DNA of 64,000 nt, taken from positions 186,001 through 250,000 of the forward strand of contig CALMQB010000002.1 of NCBI GenBank assembly GCA_937871805.1. Reading direction: 5' to 3'. This stretch comes from an uncultured Candidatus Saccharibacteria bacterium (GTDB taxonomy: Bacteria > Patescibacteriota > Saccharimonadia > Saccharimonadales > HK-STAS-PATE-42). Positions 1 to 8,275 of the stretch are shown here, in pieces (position 1 is the first letter of the stretch; every line of letters starts with the position of its first letter). The notes beneath the pieces are model-generated. The model worked only from the letters and a program-made list of their open reading frames with translations. It ran no database searches and was not told where the DNA came from. The position numbers were made by a program, and so were the translations under genes.

Positions 1-29
1 TTAGTTTTGGATGTTTCATTAAGTTTAAT

Positions 30-35
30 TATAAT
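30..35 (+). promoter_or_regulatory. -10 box of leaderless gene at 44
   Basis: TATAAT ends 8 nt before the ATG at 44 and there is no Shine-Dalgarno sequence, so the transcript should begin at or next to the start codon. A TTAAGTTTAA word directly abuts the box upstream. Confidence 0.6.
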
Positions 36-43
36 ACTTTTAC

Positions 44-298
44 ATGATTCACTATAAAAAAGTTTTGCCAGAGTATTTTGAAGATCTTGCAAGCGGCAAG
101 AAGAAGTTTGAACTTAGACTCGCAGACTGGGAATGCAAAGTAGGAGATGTTTTAATCCTCCGGGAATATTCTGGGGGGGGTTACACTGGGAGAGAACTTA
201 GAAAAACCGTGAGCTATGTTCTGAAAACAAGAGACTTGGACTTTTTTAGTAGCCAGGAGTTAGAAAAGTTTGGCTATCAAATCCTTAGCTTAGATTAA
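44..298 (+). CDS. DUF3850 / ASCH-like domain protein
   Basis: This 84-residue protein has the pattern of DUF3850 proteins, a small PUA/ASCH-like fold: HYKKVLPEYFEDLASGKKKFELR near the start, then VGDVLILREY and GYTGRE. The family is thought to bind RNA or nucleotides, but no specific reaction is known. The ATG follows a TATAAT box by 8 nt with no ribosome site, so it is probably leaderless. It converges on dnaE with only 11 bp between the stop codons. Confidence 0.75.
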   Translation: MIHYKKVLPEYFEDLASGKKKFELRLADWECKVGDVLILREYSGGGYTGRELRKTVSYVLKTRDLDFFSSQELEKFGYQILSLD

Positions 299-309
299 GC
301 TTAGGGACT

Positions 310-3300
310 TTAATTGTGGTTTAGGTTTTCTGCTCCGAAGATTGAGGCGAGTTCCGTTTTGAGCTCTGGGGTTAAGCTTAACTTAAATGGAAGTTTAAGA
401 GCGCGCTGAGCTGGTTTTTCTCCAAAGACTAAAATGATGGAGGTTTCTGCTCCAGATTTAGAAAGTGCCTTAAGTTTAAGAAGATCTTGTTCATACTTTG
501 GCTTAACAACTTTAATATAAACTAGGTTTGAATCTTTTTGATTTTGTTGGGGGAGCTTTGGTTTGGAAGCTTCTTCTTTAGGTGGGCTTGAAAGACTTGG
601 AGTGTTGGAAGGGTTTGAGGCTGTGTTTCTAGGGCGAGAGTTGCCGTACGTAGAAGGCTTTGGTGGGTCAAACTTTGGCTTTTGATTAGTTTTAAGATTG
701 TCTTCGGTAACTTCACTAATTTCATCGACTATCATTTTTAGGTCATCTGAGAGGTTGCCATCACGATCTTTGGCATCGAACTTTCCACTGACAACAATGA
801 CAGCATTGCTTTTTTGAAGCACGCCCTGATGTTTTGCGTATGATTGAGGGAAAACAACCAGCTCAATCTCACTCGAAGTATCTTCTAGTTTTACAAAAGC
901 CATTTTGTCTCCTTTTTTAGTAACAATTTCGCGGCTTGCAATAACTATTCCGCCGACGATCCCCTTTCCTCCGTCGACTTCTTCTAAATCAATCCCTGAA
1001 ATTATTTCAACATGTTCTTGAAAATATTCACGATACTTATCTAGGGGGTGGAAACTCAGATAGAGGCCAAGCAAGTCACGTTCCCAACCAAGCTTGAGAT
1101 TGTCTGGCGCTTCAGATTCTGACTTTACTAAACTTAAGTGGGTTTGCTGATCTCCAACTGCACCAAATAATCCAACTTGGTTGCTTATGGCTTCTTTGTC
1201 CCTTTTTTGAGAAAAAGCAATGAGTGATTCAATTTGCTCAAATAGGTCTGAACGGTGGTAGCCGAAGGAGTCGAATCCTCCTGTTTTAATTAGCGATTCA
1301 ATGGCACGCTTATTGACCTGCCTAGAATTAACGCGTACGAAAAAATCTTCAATAGATTTAAATTTTCCATTCTTCTCACGTTCTTTAATAATACTTTCAG
1401 CAGCCCCCAGACCAACATTTTTGATGGCTCCAAGACCGAAACGAATCGTTGACCTCCCTTTAACAATCGCAAAGGTAGAGAATGATTCGTTAATGTCTGG
1501 GTTCTGGACTGAGAGATCTATCTTTTTACACTCAGAAATGTCGATTGTGAGGCGGTCGATGTTATCGGCGTCAGAGGTCATTAGTGCCGCCATGAAAGCA
1601 TCCGGGTAGTGGGCTTTAAGATATGCGGTTTGGTATGCGATTAATGCGTAGCAAGCTGAGTGAGACTTATTAAAACAGTAGTCAGCAAAACCTAAGAGAT
1701 CTTGCCAGCTTTTTTGCATAACCTCTTTTGGGACATTGGAATGCTCAACTCCACCTTCTACATATCTCTTTTCAAGCGGCTTAAGGACATCAATCTTCTT
1801 TTTACCAACTGCTTTACGTAATGTATCTGACTCTCCTCCACTGAAACCACAAATTTCCCGAGCAAAAGCCATGAATTGCTCCTGGTAAACAAGCACTCCG
1901 AATGTTTCTTTATATACTTTTTCAAATGTTGGGTGGTCATACTCAACCTCTTCAAGCCCGAGTTTTCGATCTATGAACTTATCAACGAGACCTGCGCTGA
2001 GCGGTCCAGGTCGATATAGTGCGGCCATAGCAACGATATCTTCAAATCTGTCTGGCTTAAGACGACGTAAGTACTTTCGCATTCCGTCAGACTCCAACTG
2101 AAAGACTCCGGTTGTATCAGCTCGCTGTAGCAATTTAAAAGTCTGCTCATCATCCAGAGGAATAGTGTCTATATCAATATCGTCTTCATAGACTCTTTTA
2201 ATAATTTTTAGTGCATTATTAATAATTGTGAGGTTGCTTAAACCCAAGAAATCCATTTTTAGCAGCCCAAGGTCTTCAACTGGGTTCATCGTGTACTGAG
2301 TTGCCATAACGCCACTTGGAGCTTTATAAAGTGGTGCATAATCAGTAATATCAGTCGGTGCTATAACGACACCAGCAGCGTGAACTCCGTTGTTGCGAAT
2401 TGTTCCTTCTAGCCGGACTGCAACATCCAGAATCTGCTTATATTCTGAATCCTGGTAGGCATTTTTTAAATCAGAGTTATCTTTTAAAGAGGTTTTCAGT
2501 GGCACGTGGCGCCCTTGAACCGGAGGTGGGATTAACTTTGCGAGCTTATCAACTTTTGGTAGTGGGATACCAAGAACCCGACCAACATCTCTGACAGCAG
2601 CACGAGCAGCCATAATTCCATAAGTTCCGATATTTGCGACACGCTCTTTACCATACTTTTCTACGCAATACTGAATTACTTCGCCACGGCGAGAATCCTG
2701 AATATCAATGTCTATGTCTGGCATAGAAATTCTGTCTGGATTCAAGAATCTTTCAAAGAGTAAGCCATACTTAAGTGGATCAAGTTCAGTAATCTTCAGA
2801 CTATAGGCGACTACTGATCCTGCGGCAGAACCTCGGCCGGGTCCAAAAATTATACCTTGGTTTTTACCCCAAATAATAAAATCTTGTACGATTAAAAAGT
2901 AGCCATTAAAGCCCATGTCGGAAATTACACCAAGCTCATATTCGGCACGCTCTTTAATATCCTTGGGCAAAGTTTTAATCGCATCTTTTACGTCTAGTTC
3001 AGAAATATCAGGTTCAGATACACCACCGTATCGCCAGGCTAACCCTTGCCAAACCATGCGATGTAAAGAGTCTTTTTCACTCAAGCCATCAGTTGTTTCA
3101 AATTTTGGTATGAGGATTTTACCAAGTTCGAATTCTAGGCTACACCTATCCGCAACTTTTTTAGTATTCAGGATGAGCTCAGGATGATCTGTACCCCAGC
3201 GCTCTATTAAATCTTTTGGGTCGGTCAGAAAAAGATCTGTATCTTTGAGACTGAATCTGCCTGGCTGATCTAGATTAGAAGCCGTTGCAACACAGAGCAG

Positions 3301-4056
3301 AACTTCGTGAACATCTTGGTCGGCATGCTCTAAATAGTGAGCATCGCAAGTCACAACGGCTGGAATATCGAGTTCCTTGCTTAGACTTAAGAGGTGTTCA
3401 TTTACTTTCTTTTGCTCATCCCAGCGGTGGCCATGATCTTGCAACTCTAAATAGTAGCGGTCTCCGAAAATCTTTTTGTAAATTTGGGCAGCCTTTTTTG
3501 CTGCAGAAATATTGCCATTTCGTAGAGCGTCTCCAACCTCTCCGCCAATACACCCTGAAAGACAGATGATGCCTTCATTATACTTTTCGAGTAGCTCATG
3601 GTCGATTCTGGGCTTAAAGTAATAACCTTCGCTCCAAGAGATCGTACTCAGCTTACAAAGATTTTTGTAGCCAGTCTGATTCATGGCAATTAGAATTAGG
3701 TGGAACCTAGGTCGATCTTTGGTTTTATCTTTATCAGTGTGTTTTCTGGCAGCAACATAGAACTCTGAACCGATGATTGGCTTAATGCCTTCTGACTTAC
3801 CCTTTTTATATAGCTCAATTGCGGAAGCCATTGTACCGTGGTCAGTTACTGCGATTGCCTCCATCCCCATCTCTTTAGTCTTCTGGACCATTTCTGGGAT
3901 TTTCTGAAGTCCGTCTAAAATTGAATAGTGCGAGTGGTTGTGAAGGTGAACGTAGTCTGAGGGCTTAAGTTTTACTGTCGCAGGATTAGTGAGCCTGTCA
4001 TTGGCACCACCAATCTCAGACTTCTGAACAGTATCTTTAACAGAACTTTTACTCAA
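310..4056 (-). CDS. dnaE: DNA polymerase III alpha subunit
   Basis: This is the replicative polymerase catalytic subunit, 1248 aa, of the DnaE rather than PolC type. The PHP domain opens with HLHNHSH at residues 37-43. The polymerase core carries the catalytic PDIDIDI motif near residue 445. A helix-hairpin-helix region and an OB fold (about 1035-1075) follow, and a Ser/Pro/Lys-rich linker leads to a short C-terminal domain. The start is TTG at 4056, supported by GGGGAG 5 nt upstream. The in-between ATG is out of frame. A 16-bp palindrome made of two overlapping TTAAGTTTA words lies just upstream. The uptake-like word is absent from about 1.14 kb to the 5' end. Confidence 0.97.
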   Translation of the reverse strand: MSKSSVKDTVQKSEIGGANDRLTNPATVKLKPSDYVHLHNHSHYSILDGLQKIPEMVQKTKEMGMEAIAVTDHGTMASAIELYKKGKSEGIKPIIGSEFYVAARKHTDKDKTKDRPRFHLILIAMNQTGYKNLCKLSTISWSEGYYFKPRIDHELLEKYNEGIICLSGCIGGEVGDALRNGNISAAKKAAQIYKKIFGDRYYLELQDHGHRWDEQKKVNEHLLSLSKELDIPAVVTCDAHYLEHADQDVHEVLLCVATASNLDQPGRFSLKDTDLFLTDPKDLIERWGTDHPELILNTKKVADRCSLEFELGKILIPKFETTDGLSEKDSLHRMVWQGLAWRYGGVSEPDISELDVKDAIKTLPKDIKERAEYELGVISDMGFNGYFLIVQDFIIWGKNQGIIFGPGRGSAAGSVVAYSLKITELDPLKYGLLFERFLNPDRISMPDIDIDIQDSRRGEVIQYCVEKYGKERVANIGTYGIMAARAAVRDVGRVLGIPLPKVDKLAKLIPPPVQGRHVPLKTSLKDNSDLKNAYQDSEYKQILDVAVRLEGTIRNNGVHAAGVVIAPTDITDYAPLYKAPSGVMATQYTMNPVEDLGLLKMDFLGLSNLTIINNALKIIKRVYEDDIDIDTIPLDDEQTFKLLQRADTTGVFQLESDGMRKYLRRLKPDRFEDIVAMAALYRPGPLSAGLVDKFIDRKLGLEEVEYDHPTFEKVYKETFGVLVYQEQFMAFAREICGFSGGESDTLRKAVGKKKIDVLKPLEKRYVEGGVEHSNVPKEVMQKSWQDLLGFADYCFNKSHSACYALIAYQTAYLKAHYPDAFMAALMTSDADNIDRLTIDISECKKIDLSVQNPDINESFSTFAIVKGRSTIRFGLGAIKNVGLGAAESIIKEREKNGKFKSIEDFFVRVNSRQVNKRAIESLIKTGGFDSFGYHRSDLFEQIESLIAFSQKRDKEAISNQVGLFGAVGDQQTHLSLVKSESEAPDNLKLGWERDLLGLYLSFHPLDKYREYFQEHVEIISGIDLEEVDGGKGIVGGIVIASREIVTKKGDKMAFVKLEDTSSEIELVVFPQSYAKHQGVLQKSNAVIVVSGKFDAKDRDGNLSDDLKMIVDEISEVTEDNLKTNQKPKFDPPKPSTYGNSRPRNTASNPSNTPSLSSPPKEEASKPKLPQQNQKDSNLVYIKVVKPKYEQDLLKLKALSKSGAETSIILVFGEKPAQRALKLPFKLSLTPELKTELASIFGAENLNHN

Positions 4057-4071
4057 AGCATCTCCCCTTCA

Positions 4072-4087
4072 TTAAACTTAAGTTTAA
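4072..4087. repeat. Palindromic double uptake-like word
   Basis: TTAAACTTAAGTTTAA is a perfect 16-bp palindrome formed by two opposed copies of the dispersed word sharing the central CTTAAG. It lies 16 nt upstream of the dnaE start codon, immediately before its GGGGAG ribosome site. No T-tract follows on either side, so it is not an obvious terminator. Confidence 0.85.
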
Positions 4088-4406
4088 ATTATAGCAGACC
4101 CTTATGATCTAGCTTAGGTAGATTGCAGGTTATTAAAGTTGGCTACACCTAATGCGGTAAACCCTAAATCTGGAACTTCCAGGCGTGCACACAGGAGATC
4201 GGATTCAGGACCAACAATATTGGTAGTCTATATGCCTCTTTTCCAAAGCGCCTTGCCAGAGCGTTGCCTGCTAACGCCTCAGTGCACCTGATAACCTCAA
4301 CATGAGTCTTTGGGAGTGTTAGCATTGCTCTTATTTTGCTTGGTTGCGTCATAAACTTGATTATGGCTCAGGTTGGCTTTAACGCATGTTGTTAAGTTTA
4401 TGGCTT
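4088..4406. other. Intergenic stretch with doubtful small ORF
   Basis: This is the gap between dnaE and the Gre-like gene. It is richer in GC than its flanks. The only reading frame is 62 codons on the minus strand (4164-4352), preceded by CATAAT 11 nt before its ATG, which fits the local leaderless pattern. Its product is basic, with no membrane segment or motif I recognise. It may be a real small gene, a decayed gene or chance. Confidence 0.25.
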
Positions 4407-4811
4407 TTATCCTACCCTTGAGTAACCTTCGAGAATAGCCTTTCCAACTGGTGAGAGTTTTGTAACAATCTTGTAGCCGTCCATCTCTTGGCCAACCCTA
4501 AGAGATGTGTCTCCAGCTAGGTGGATCTTCAACTCTTTACCATTAAACTTAAACTTATGGTTTTTGCCAACCGGTGAATTATCCGAAACTTTGTGAATGG
4601 AGTGCGTTCTAAGTGCCTTTTGTAGGTACTCTTGCTCTGCGAGCAGAACCCTTTCTCTAGCCTTAGCATCATCCCAGGGTGCATTATCGTGCCAGGTTTC
4701 TGAGCTTTGATTTAGGACTATATTAAACTCATCTGCCAGCAGGTGCAGTTGTTTTGCTATTTCTTTCAACCTTAACCTAATGAGGTCTAAATCCTCTTGG
4801 AGTATTTGCAT
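4407..4811 (-). CDS. GreA/GreB-family transcription factor
   Basis: At 134 aa it is shorter than the usual 155-160 of GreA. The N-terminal half is helical and would form the antiparallel coiled coil. Its tip segment HDNAPWDDAKARERV corresponds to the GDLSENAEY..AK region of GreA, which places acidic residues in the RNA polymerase secondary channel. The C-terminal half is a small beta domain ending in SPVGKAILEG, matching the SPIGRALLGK signature. Known family members rescue backtracked polymerase by stimulating transcript cleavage. Its own promoter lies near 4935, and a strong terminator sits between promoter and gene, so attenuation is likely. Which Gre paralogue it is remains unclear. Confidence 0.75.
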   Translation of the reverse strand: MQILQEDLDLIRLRLKEIAKQLHLLADEFNIVLNQSSETWHDNAPWDDAKARERVLLAEQEYLQKALRTHSIHKVSDNSPVGKNHKFKFNGKELKIHLAGDTSLRVGQEMDGYKIVTKLSPVGKAILEGYSRVG

Positions 4812-4858
4812 ATATCTTTACTTTAACTTTAGCTTTTCTAAAGCAGGAGCCTGAACTA

Positions 4859-4890
4859 TAAAAAAGAAAAAACACCTGCTTCTAGGTGTT
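4859..4890 (-). terminator. Terminator inside the gre leader
   Basis: On the minus strand AACACCT, a six-base loop AGAAGC and AGGTGTT form a stem followed by TTTTTCTTTTTT. It lies between the predicted gre promoter and the gene, so it would end a transcript of about 65 nt. The loop and stem edge (TAGAAG) are complementary to an upstream CTTCTA, giving an alternative pairing. Confidence 0.75.
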
Positions 4891-4931
4891 AATGGAGCTT
4901 GTAGAAGTATCTACGCTCTTAATTAGATTAA

Positions 4932-4961
4932 ATTATAGCAAAAACCACTTGGATTTTACAA
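4932..4961 (-). promoter_or_regulatory. Predicted promoter of the gre leader
   Basis: Minus strand: TTGTAA (4961-4956), an 18-nt spacer, then TGC-TATAAT, an extended -10 with TATAAT at 4937-4932. The predicted start is near 4925, about 115 nt before the gre ATG. The -35 box overlaps the loop of the preceding hairpin. Confidence 0.6.
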
Positions 4962-4968
4962 GTGGTTT
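4938..4968 (-). terminator. Second hairpin terminator after rpsJ
   Basis: AAACCACTTG and CAAGTGGTTT form a perfect 10-bp stem with a 7-nt loop. On the minus strand it is followed by TTTTTG. It would catch read-through from the tuf-rpsJ unit before the gre promoter. Confidence 0.65.
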
Positions 4969-5035
4969 AGCTAATTTTTAGTTTCTTTTGGGATGATCGG
5001 TTAAATCTATGGGTTTAATTGTATACAAAAGTTGA

Positions 5036-5083
5036 ACAAAAAATCAAGATGTGCAAAAACCATCTTGGGCTACATCTTGATTT
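5036..5083 (-). terminator. Terminator of the tuf-rpsJ unit
   Basis: AAATCAAGATGT (5041-5052) pairs perfectly with ACATCTTGATTT (5072-5083). On the minus strand the stem runs into TTTTTTG. The 5' arm includes the rpsJ stop codon, so termination is right at the gene end and separates rpsJ from any further S10-operon genes. Confidence 0.75.
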
Positions 5084-5393
5084 CAACATCGCATCCTGCA
5101 GGAAGATTGAGGCTCATCAGCCTATCAATAGTCTGTGGAGTTGGATCCAAAACATCGATGATACGCTTATGAACCCGTGTCTCAAACTGCTCCTGAGAAT
5201 TTTTATACTGTGCAGGAGCTGCGACAACACTGTATAACGTGCGCCGTGTTGGTAAAGGAATTGGGCCACTGACCTTGGCTCCGGTTCTAGCAGCAATATC
5301 TACAATTTGCTTTGCAGAGAGGTCTGCCACCTTGTGATCAAATGCTTTTAGTCTGATCCTAATTTTTCCTGTTGCTTTAGGTGGGGTGGCCAT
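5070..5393 (-). CDS. rpsJ: 30S ribosomal protein S10
   Basis: A 107-aa uS10 protein with the family core [14 protein letters not shown], the GPIPLPT loop and the conserved end [17 protein letters not shown]. uS10 sits in the 30S head and also takes part in Nus-dependent antitermination with NusB, whose gene is at 41.1-41.6 kb. It follows tuf by 35 nt on the same strand, the ancestral tuf-rpsJ order, and AAGGA precedes the ATG. A terminator directly follows, so the rest of the S10 operon is elsewhere. Confidence 0.97.
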   Translation of the reverse strand: MATPPKATGKIRIRLKAFDHKVADLSAKQIVDIAARTGAKVSGPIPLPTRRTLYSVVAAPAQYKNSQEQFETRVHKRIIDVLDPTPQTIDRLMSLNLPAGCDVEIKM

Positions 5394-5428
5394 ATTCCTT
5401 TTAGTTTAACTCCGGTTAGGGTTTTTAT

Positions 5429-6616
5429 TTATTTGATTATCTTAGTTACAACTCCGGCCCCAACTGTGCGCCCACCTTCACGGATGGCAAGGTTTAGACC
5501 CTCTTCCATTGCGATTGGAGAAATAAGTTTAACGATGAAAGTAACTGTATCACCTGGCATAACCATTTCTTTATCTTTTGGAAGTTCAATCTCACCGGTC
5601 ACGTCTGTTGTTCTGAAGTAGAACTGAGGCTTGTATCCTTTAAAGAAGGCACTATGTCTTCCGCCTTCTTCTTTAGAAAGAATATATACCTCGGCTTCGA
5701 ACTCAGTATGTGGAGTGATTGAACCTGGTTTAGCAAGGACCTGACCACGTTCGATGTCGTCTCGCTCTACTCCACGGAGGAGAACCCCCATGTTATCTCC
5801 AGCTTGACCCTGATCTAGAGATTTTTTGAACATCTCGATTCCGGTAACTGTAGTTTTTTGAGTATCTTTGATCCCGACGATTTCGATGTCATCTCCGACC
5901 TTAATTACACCTTGTTCAGCACGACCTGTCGCAACTGTTCCGCGCCCTTTGATTGAAAAGACATCTTCAATCGGCATTAGGAATGGCTTATCTAGATCTC
6001 TGATCGGCTCTTCAATCCAAGTGTCAACGGCTTCCATCAGCTCCATAATCTTGTCTTCAGCTTCAGCGTCCCCTTCAAGAGCTTTTGTCGCTGAACCCAT
6101 AATTACAGGTGAGTTTTCATCAAATCCACGCTTTTTTAGCTCATCTTTCATTTCTTCAACAACGAGTTCTGCCATATCTGCATCAGCAATATCCATCTTG
6201 TTCAAGAAAACGACGATTCTTGGAACTCCAACCTGCTTTGCAAGTAAGATGTGTTCTTTAGTCTGTGGTAATGCACCATCTGTTGCAGCGACCACTAGAA
6301 TAGCGCCGTCAATCTGAGCAGCACCAGTAATCATATTCTTAATGTAATCGGCGTGCCCTGGCATGTCAACGTGAGCGTAGTGCCTGTTCTTCGTCTGATA
6401 TTCAACGTGTGCTGAGTTAATAGTAATCCCACGCTCTTTTTCTTCTTTAGCGTTATCGATAGTAGAGATGTCTTCTACGTTGTCGTTAACTCCGCCTGGA
6501 AGTTTCTTTTTTAAAACTGCTTTAATTGCAGCTGTTAGGGATGTTTTACCGTGGTCAACGTGACCCATTGTTCCAACGTTAACGTGTGGTAAGTCTCTTA
6601 CGTATGTGTCTGCCAT
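5429..6616 (-). CDS. tuf: Elongation factor Tu
   Basis: This 395-aa GTPase delivers aminoacyl-tRNA to the ribosome. GHVDHGKT (residues 18-25), the DMPGHADY switch II motif and NKMD are intact, followed by the two beta-barrel domains and the usual ending. It forms a unit with rpsJ. The 398-bp upstream gap contains two overlapping hairpins that would sit in a long 5' leader. The gene holds no exact uptake-like word, only a one-mismatch copy at its 3' end. Confidence 0.98.
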   Translation of the reverse strand: MADTYVRDLPHVNVGTMGHVDHGKTSLTAAIKAVLKKKLPGGVNDNVEDISTIDNAKEEKERGITINSAHVEYQTKNRHYAHVDMPGHADYIKNMITGAAQIDGAILVVAATDGALPQTKEHILLAKQVGVPRIVVFLNKMDIADADMAELVVEEMKDELKKRGFDENSPVIMGSATKALEGDAEAEDKIMELMEAVDTWIEEPIRDLDKPFLMPIEDVFSIKGRGTVATGRAEQGVIKVGDDIEIVGIKDTQKTTVTGIEMFKKSLDQGQAGDNMGVLLRGVERDDIERGQVLAKPGSITPHTEFEAEVYILSKEEGGRHSAFFKGYKPQFYFRTTDVTGEIELPKDKEMVMPGDTVTFIVKLISPIAMEEGLNLAIREGGRTVGAGVVTKIIK

Positions 6617-7014
6617 ATCTATTTATAATTTTTCCTTATTCTTTAATTTTTCTTAAATTGATATTTCAGTTTTCTCTATCCTTCTACATTTAATTTGGAG
6701 ACTCAGTCTACTTTACGTCAGGATCAAATTTTAATTCTGAAAAAGTTTATCTGTAATAATCTCCTCTTTAAAGCTTGTGCAGCCTTAACGTTTTAGCCTG
6801 CACAACTTTAGAAAAATCCTAAAGTTGTAGTATGTAGAATTTATTGAGAAATACTAATTGATATTTTATCTCAAAAGGTCTCTGTTTTGCAAACCCCTGG
6901 ATTTTGGAAGAGTGAGCCGACTTCTGGATGTTAATCAGTACTGATGTTAAACTTATGTTATAAGTAAGTACTCGAGTTAATTTTGAATACCAATTAAGCC
7001 AATAAAAACTTTTA
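6617..7014. promoter_or_regulatory. Intergenic tuf leader with overlapping hairpins
   Basis: This 398-bp gap separates divergent tuf and mscS. Read on the minus strand as the tuf leader, it contains ACAACTTTAG/CTAAAGTTGT (6828-6802, a 10-bp perfect stem) followed by TTGTGCAG/CTGCACAA (about 6805-6775). The two stems share the four bases TTGT, so they partly exclude each other. Neither is followed by a clean T-tract. No gene of good quality lies here; a 137-codon minus frame overlaps mscS and looks fortuitous. Confidence 0.45.
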
Positions 7015-7902
7015 ATGTTTAGTTTAAGTACATTAAGTAACACAGTGGATGTCCTCCAAACAATTGGGGATTGGTTTTTAGGCACAGCAATATACAGAGC
7101 ATTAAAGGGTAATGGTGGCTTCATTCTTTCTTTAGCAATTTTTACGCTAATTGTAATTTGGGTAGGTGAAAAGATCATCAAACTTTCAATTGAAAGAGCG
7201 CTAAACCCAAAAAAGAACCATAAAAGTATCACTAAACTAGAATCTAGAAGAAGGACAGCAACTGTCTTAACTGTGGTAAGGACTTTTTGGCGGATTCTAG
7301 TATTAGTAATGGCGCTTTCAGTGCTAGTTTATCAACTTAACTTGCCATCTGGACCGATTACTGCAGTACTCGGAGGGCTTGGTGTGGCGCTAGGTTTCGG
7401 AGCTCGAGATTTGGTGCAAGATATTATAAACGGGATTTTCATTCTAGCGGAAGACCAGTTCAAAATCGGAGACTATATAAGTGTAATGATGGGCTCTGTC
7501 GAATATGAAGGCACCGTGGAGAATATCACAATCCGTAGAACCGTTTTAAGAGATGTTGACGGTGACCTTCACCACGTCCCAAACAGCGTTATTAGGGTTG
7601 CGACTAATCAGACCTCTGGCTTTTCAAGAATGGTCGTTAAACTTAAGCTGTCTAACGATGTCAGCCTTGCAAAGGTTGAGGGGATAATCAATAAATCTGG
7701 AGAGGAGTTCTACACTGAAACTGTTTGGTCCAAAAAACTAAAGGAAGCCCCCACAATGGCGAGAGTTTCTGACTTTGAAGAATCTGGAATAGAGATTACC
7801 GTTTGGGCAAGAACCATTCCAGGTAACCAGTGGAAAGCCGCAAGTGAGTTTAGAAAGAGGTTAAAAGAAGATTTAGATAGAAATAAGATTAAGCTTGTTT
7901 AG
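7015..7902 (+). CDS. MscS-family mechanosensitive channel
   Basis: This 295-aa small-conductance channel protein should release solutes on hypo-osmotic shock. Two or three N-terminal membrane segments (about 17-60 and 84-105) precede the pore-lining helix GPITAVLGGLGVALGFGARD, which has the alternating Gly/Ala pattern of MscS TM3. The beta domain motif FKIGDYISV...GTVENITIRRT follows, then VPNSVI. It lies between tuf and fusA on the opposite strand, interrupting what is one operon in many bacteria. Confidence 0.88.
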   Translation: MFSLSTLSNTVDVLQTIGDWFLGTAIYRALKGNGGFILSLAIFTLIVIWVGEKIIKLSIERALNPKKNHKSITKLESRRRTATVLTVVRTFWRILVLVMALSVLVYQLNLPSGPITAVLGGLGVALGFGARDLVQDIINGIFILAEDQFKIGDYISVMMGSVEYEGTVENITIRRTVLRDVDGDLHHVPNSVIRVATNQTSGFSRMVVKLKLSNDVSLAKVEGIINKSGEEFYTETVWSKKLKEAPTMARVSDFEESGIEITVWARTIPGNQWKAASEFRKRLKEDLDRNKIKLV

Positions 7903-8183
7903 CCTGTCAGTCTATTTCTTATCAGGTTTTTCCTCATCAGAGCCTGATCTAGTATAGTCGCCCTCGGCTGTGAATACCTGCCCAATATCGTGCCCAAGCT
8001 CGTACACAGCACCCCCTAGTCGCCGGACAGAGTCTGAGACTTTAGCTGTTAGCGTTTTTACCGGGTGGCTGATGAAATCAGCCACAGCGCCTACACCTTG
8101 TGCATCAAGCCCACTCTCCTTCCCCTTCCTTGGTGGTCTTTCTTTTTTCATGATGAAGTTTATTATAGTCTGACAGGGCTAAA
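7898..8183. repeat. Inverted-repeat-bracketed small cassette
   Basis: TTTAGCCTGTCAGTCTAT (7898-7915) recurs in inverse orientation at 8183-8165 as TTTAGCCCTGTCAGACTAT, with one inserted base and one mismatch. The roughly 286-bp interval holds just one small gene. The left arm includes the mscS stop codon and the right arm overlaps the gene's -10 box. It resembles a miniature mobile cassette, but I saw no target-site duplication and no second copy in the window. Confidence 0.5.
7912..8151 (-). CDS. Small charged hypothetical protein
   Basis: A 79-aa protein I do not recognise. It has a basic N-terminus (MKKERPPRKGK), a central amphipathic stretch and an acidic/basic tail rich in D, E and K. 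There is no signal peptide or clear membrane segment. TATAAT ends 10 nt before the ATG with no ribosome site, the local leaderless style. It is enclosed by imperfect 18-19-bp inverted repeats. Confidence 0.6.
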   Translation of the reverse strand: MKKERPPRKGKESGLDAQGVGAVADFISHPVKTLTAKVSDSVRRLGGAVYELGHDIGQVFTAEGDYTRSGSDEEKPDKK

Positions 8184-8275
8184 AAGTAAAGCTTTCAATT
8201 GACTCCGTTCCAAACCCTCAAAAAATGGCTCGCTTTATACATTGGGAAGCCCGGGTAGACAAAATAGAATCAAGT

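Noticed and set aside
6819-7232. A 137-codon minus-strand frame upstream of tuf
   Set aside because: It overlaps the N-terminus of the well-supported MscS gene, covers the leader hairpins and has an improbable, Lys/Ile/Phe-heavy composition.
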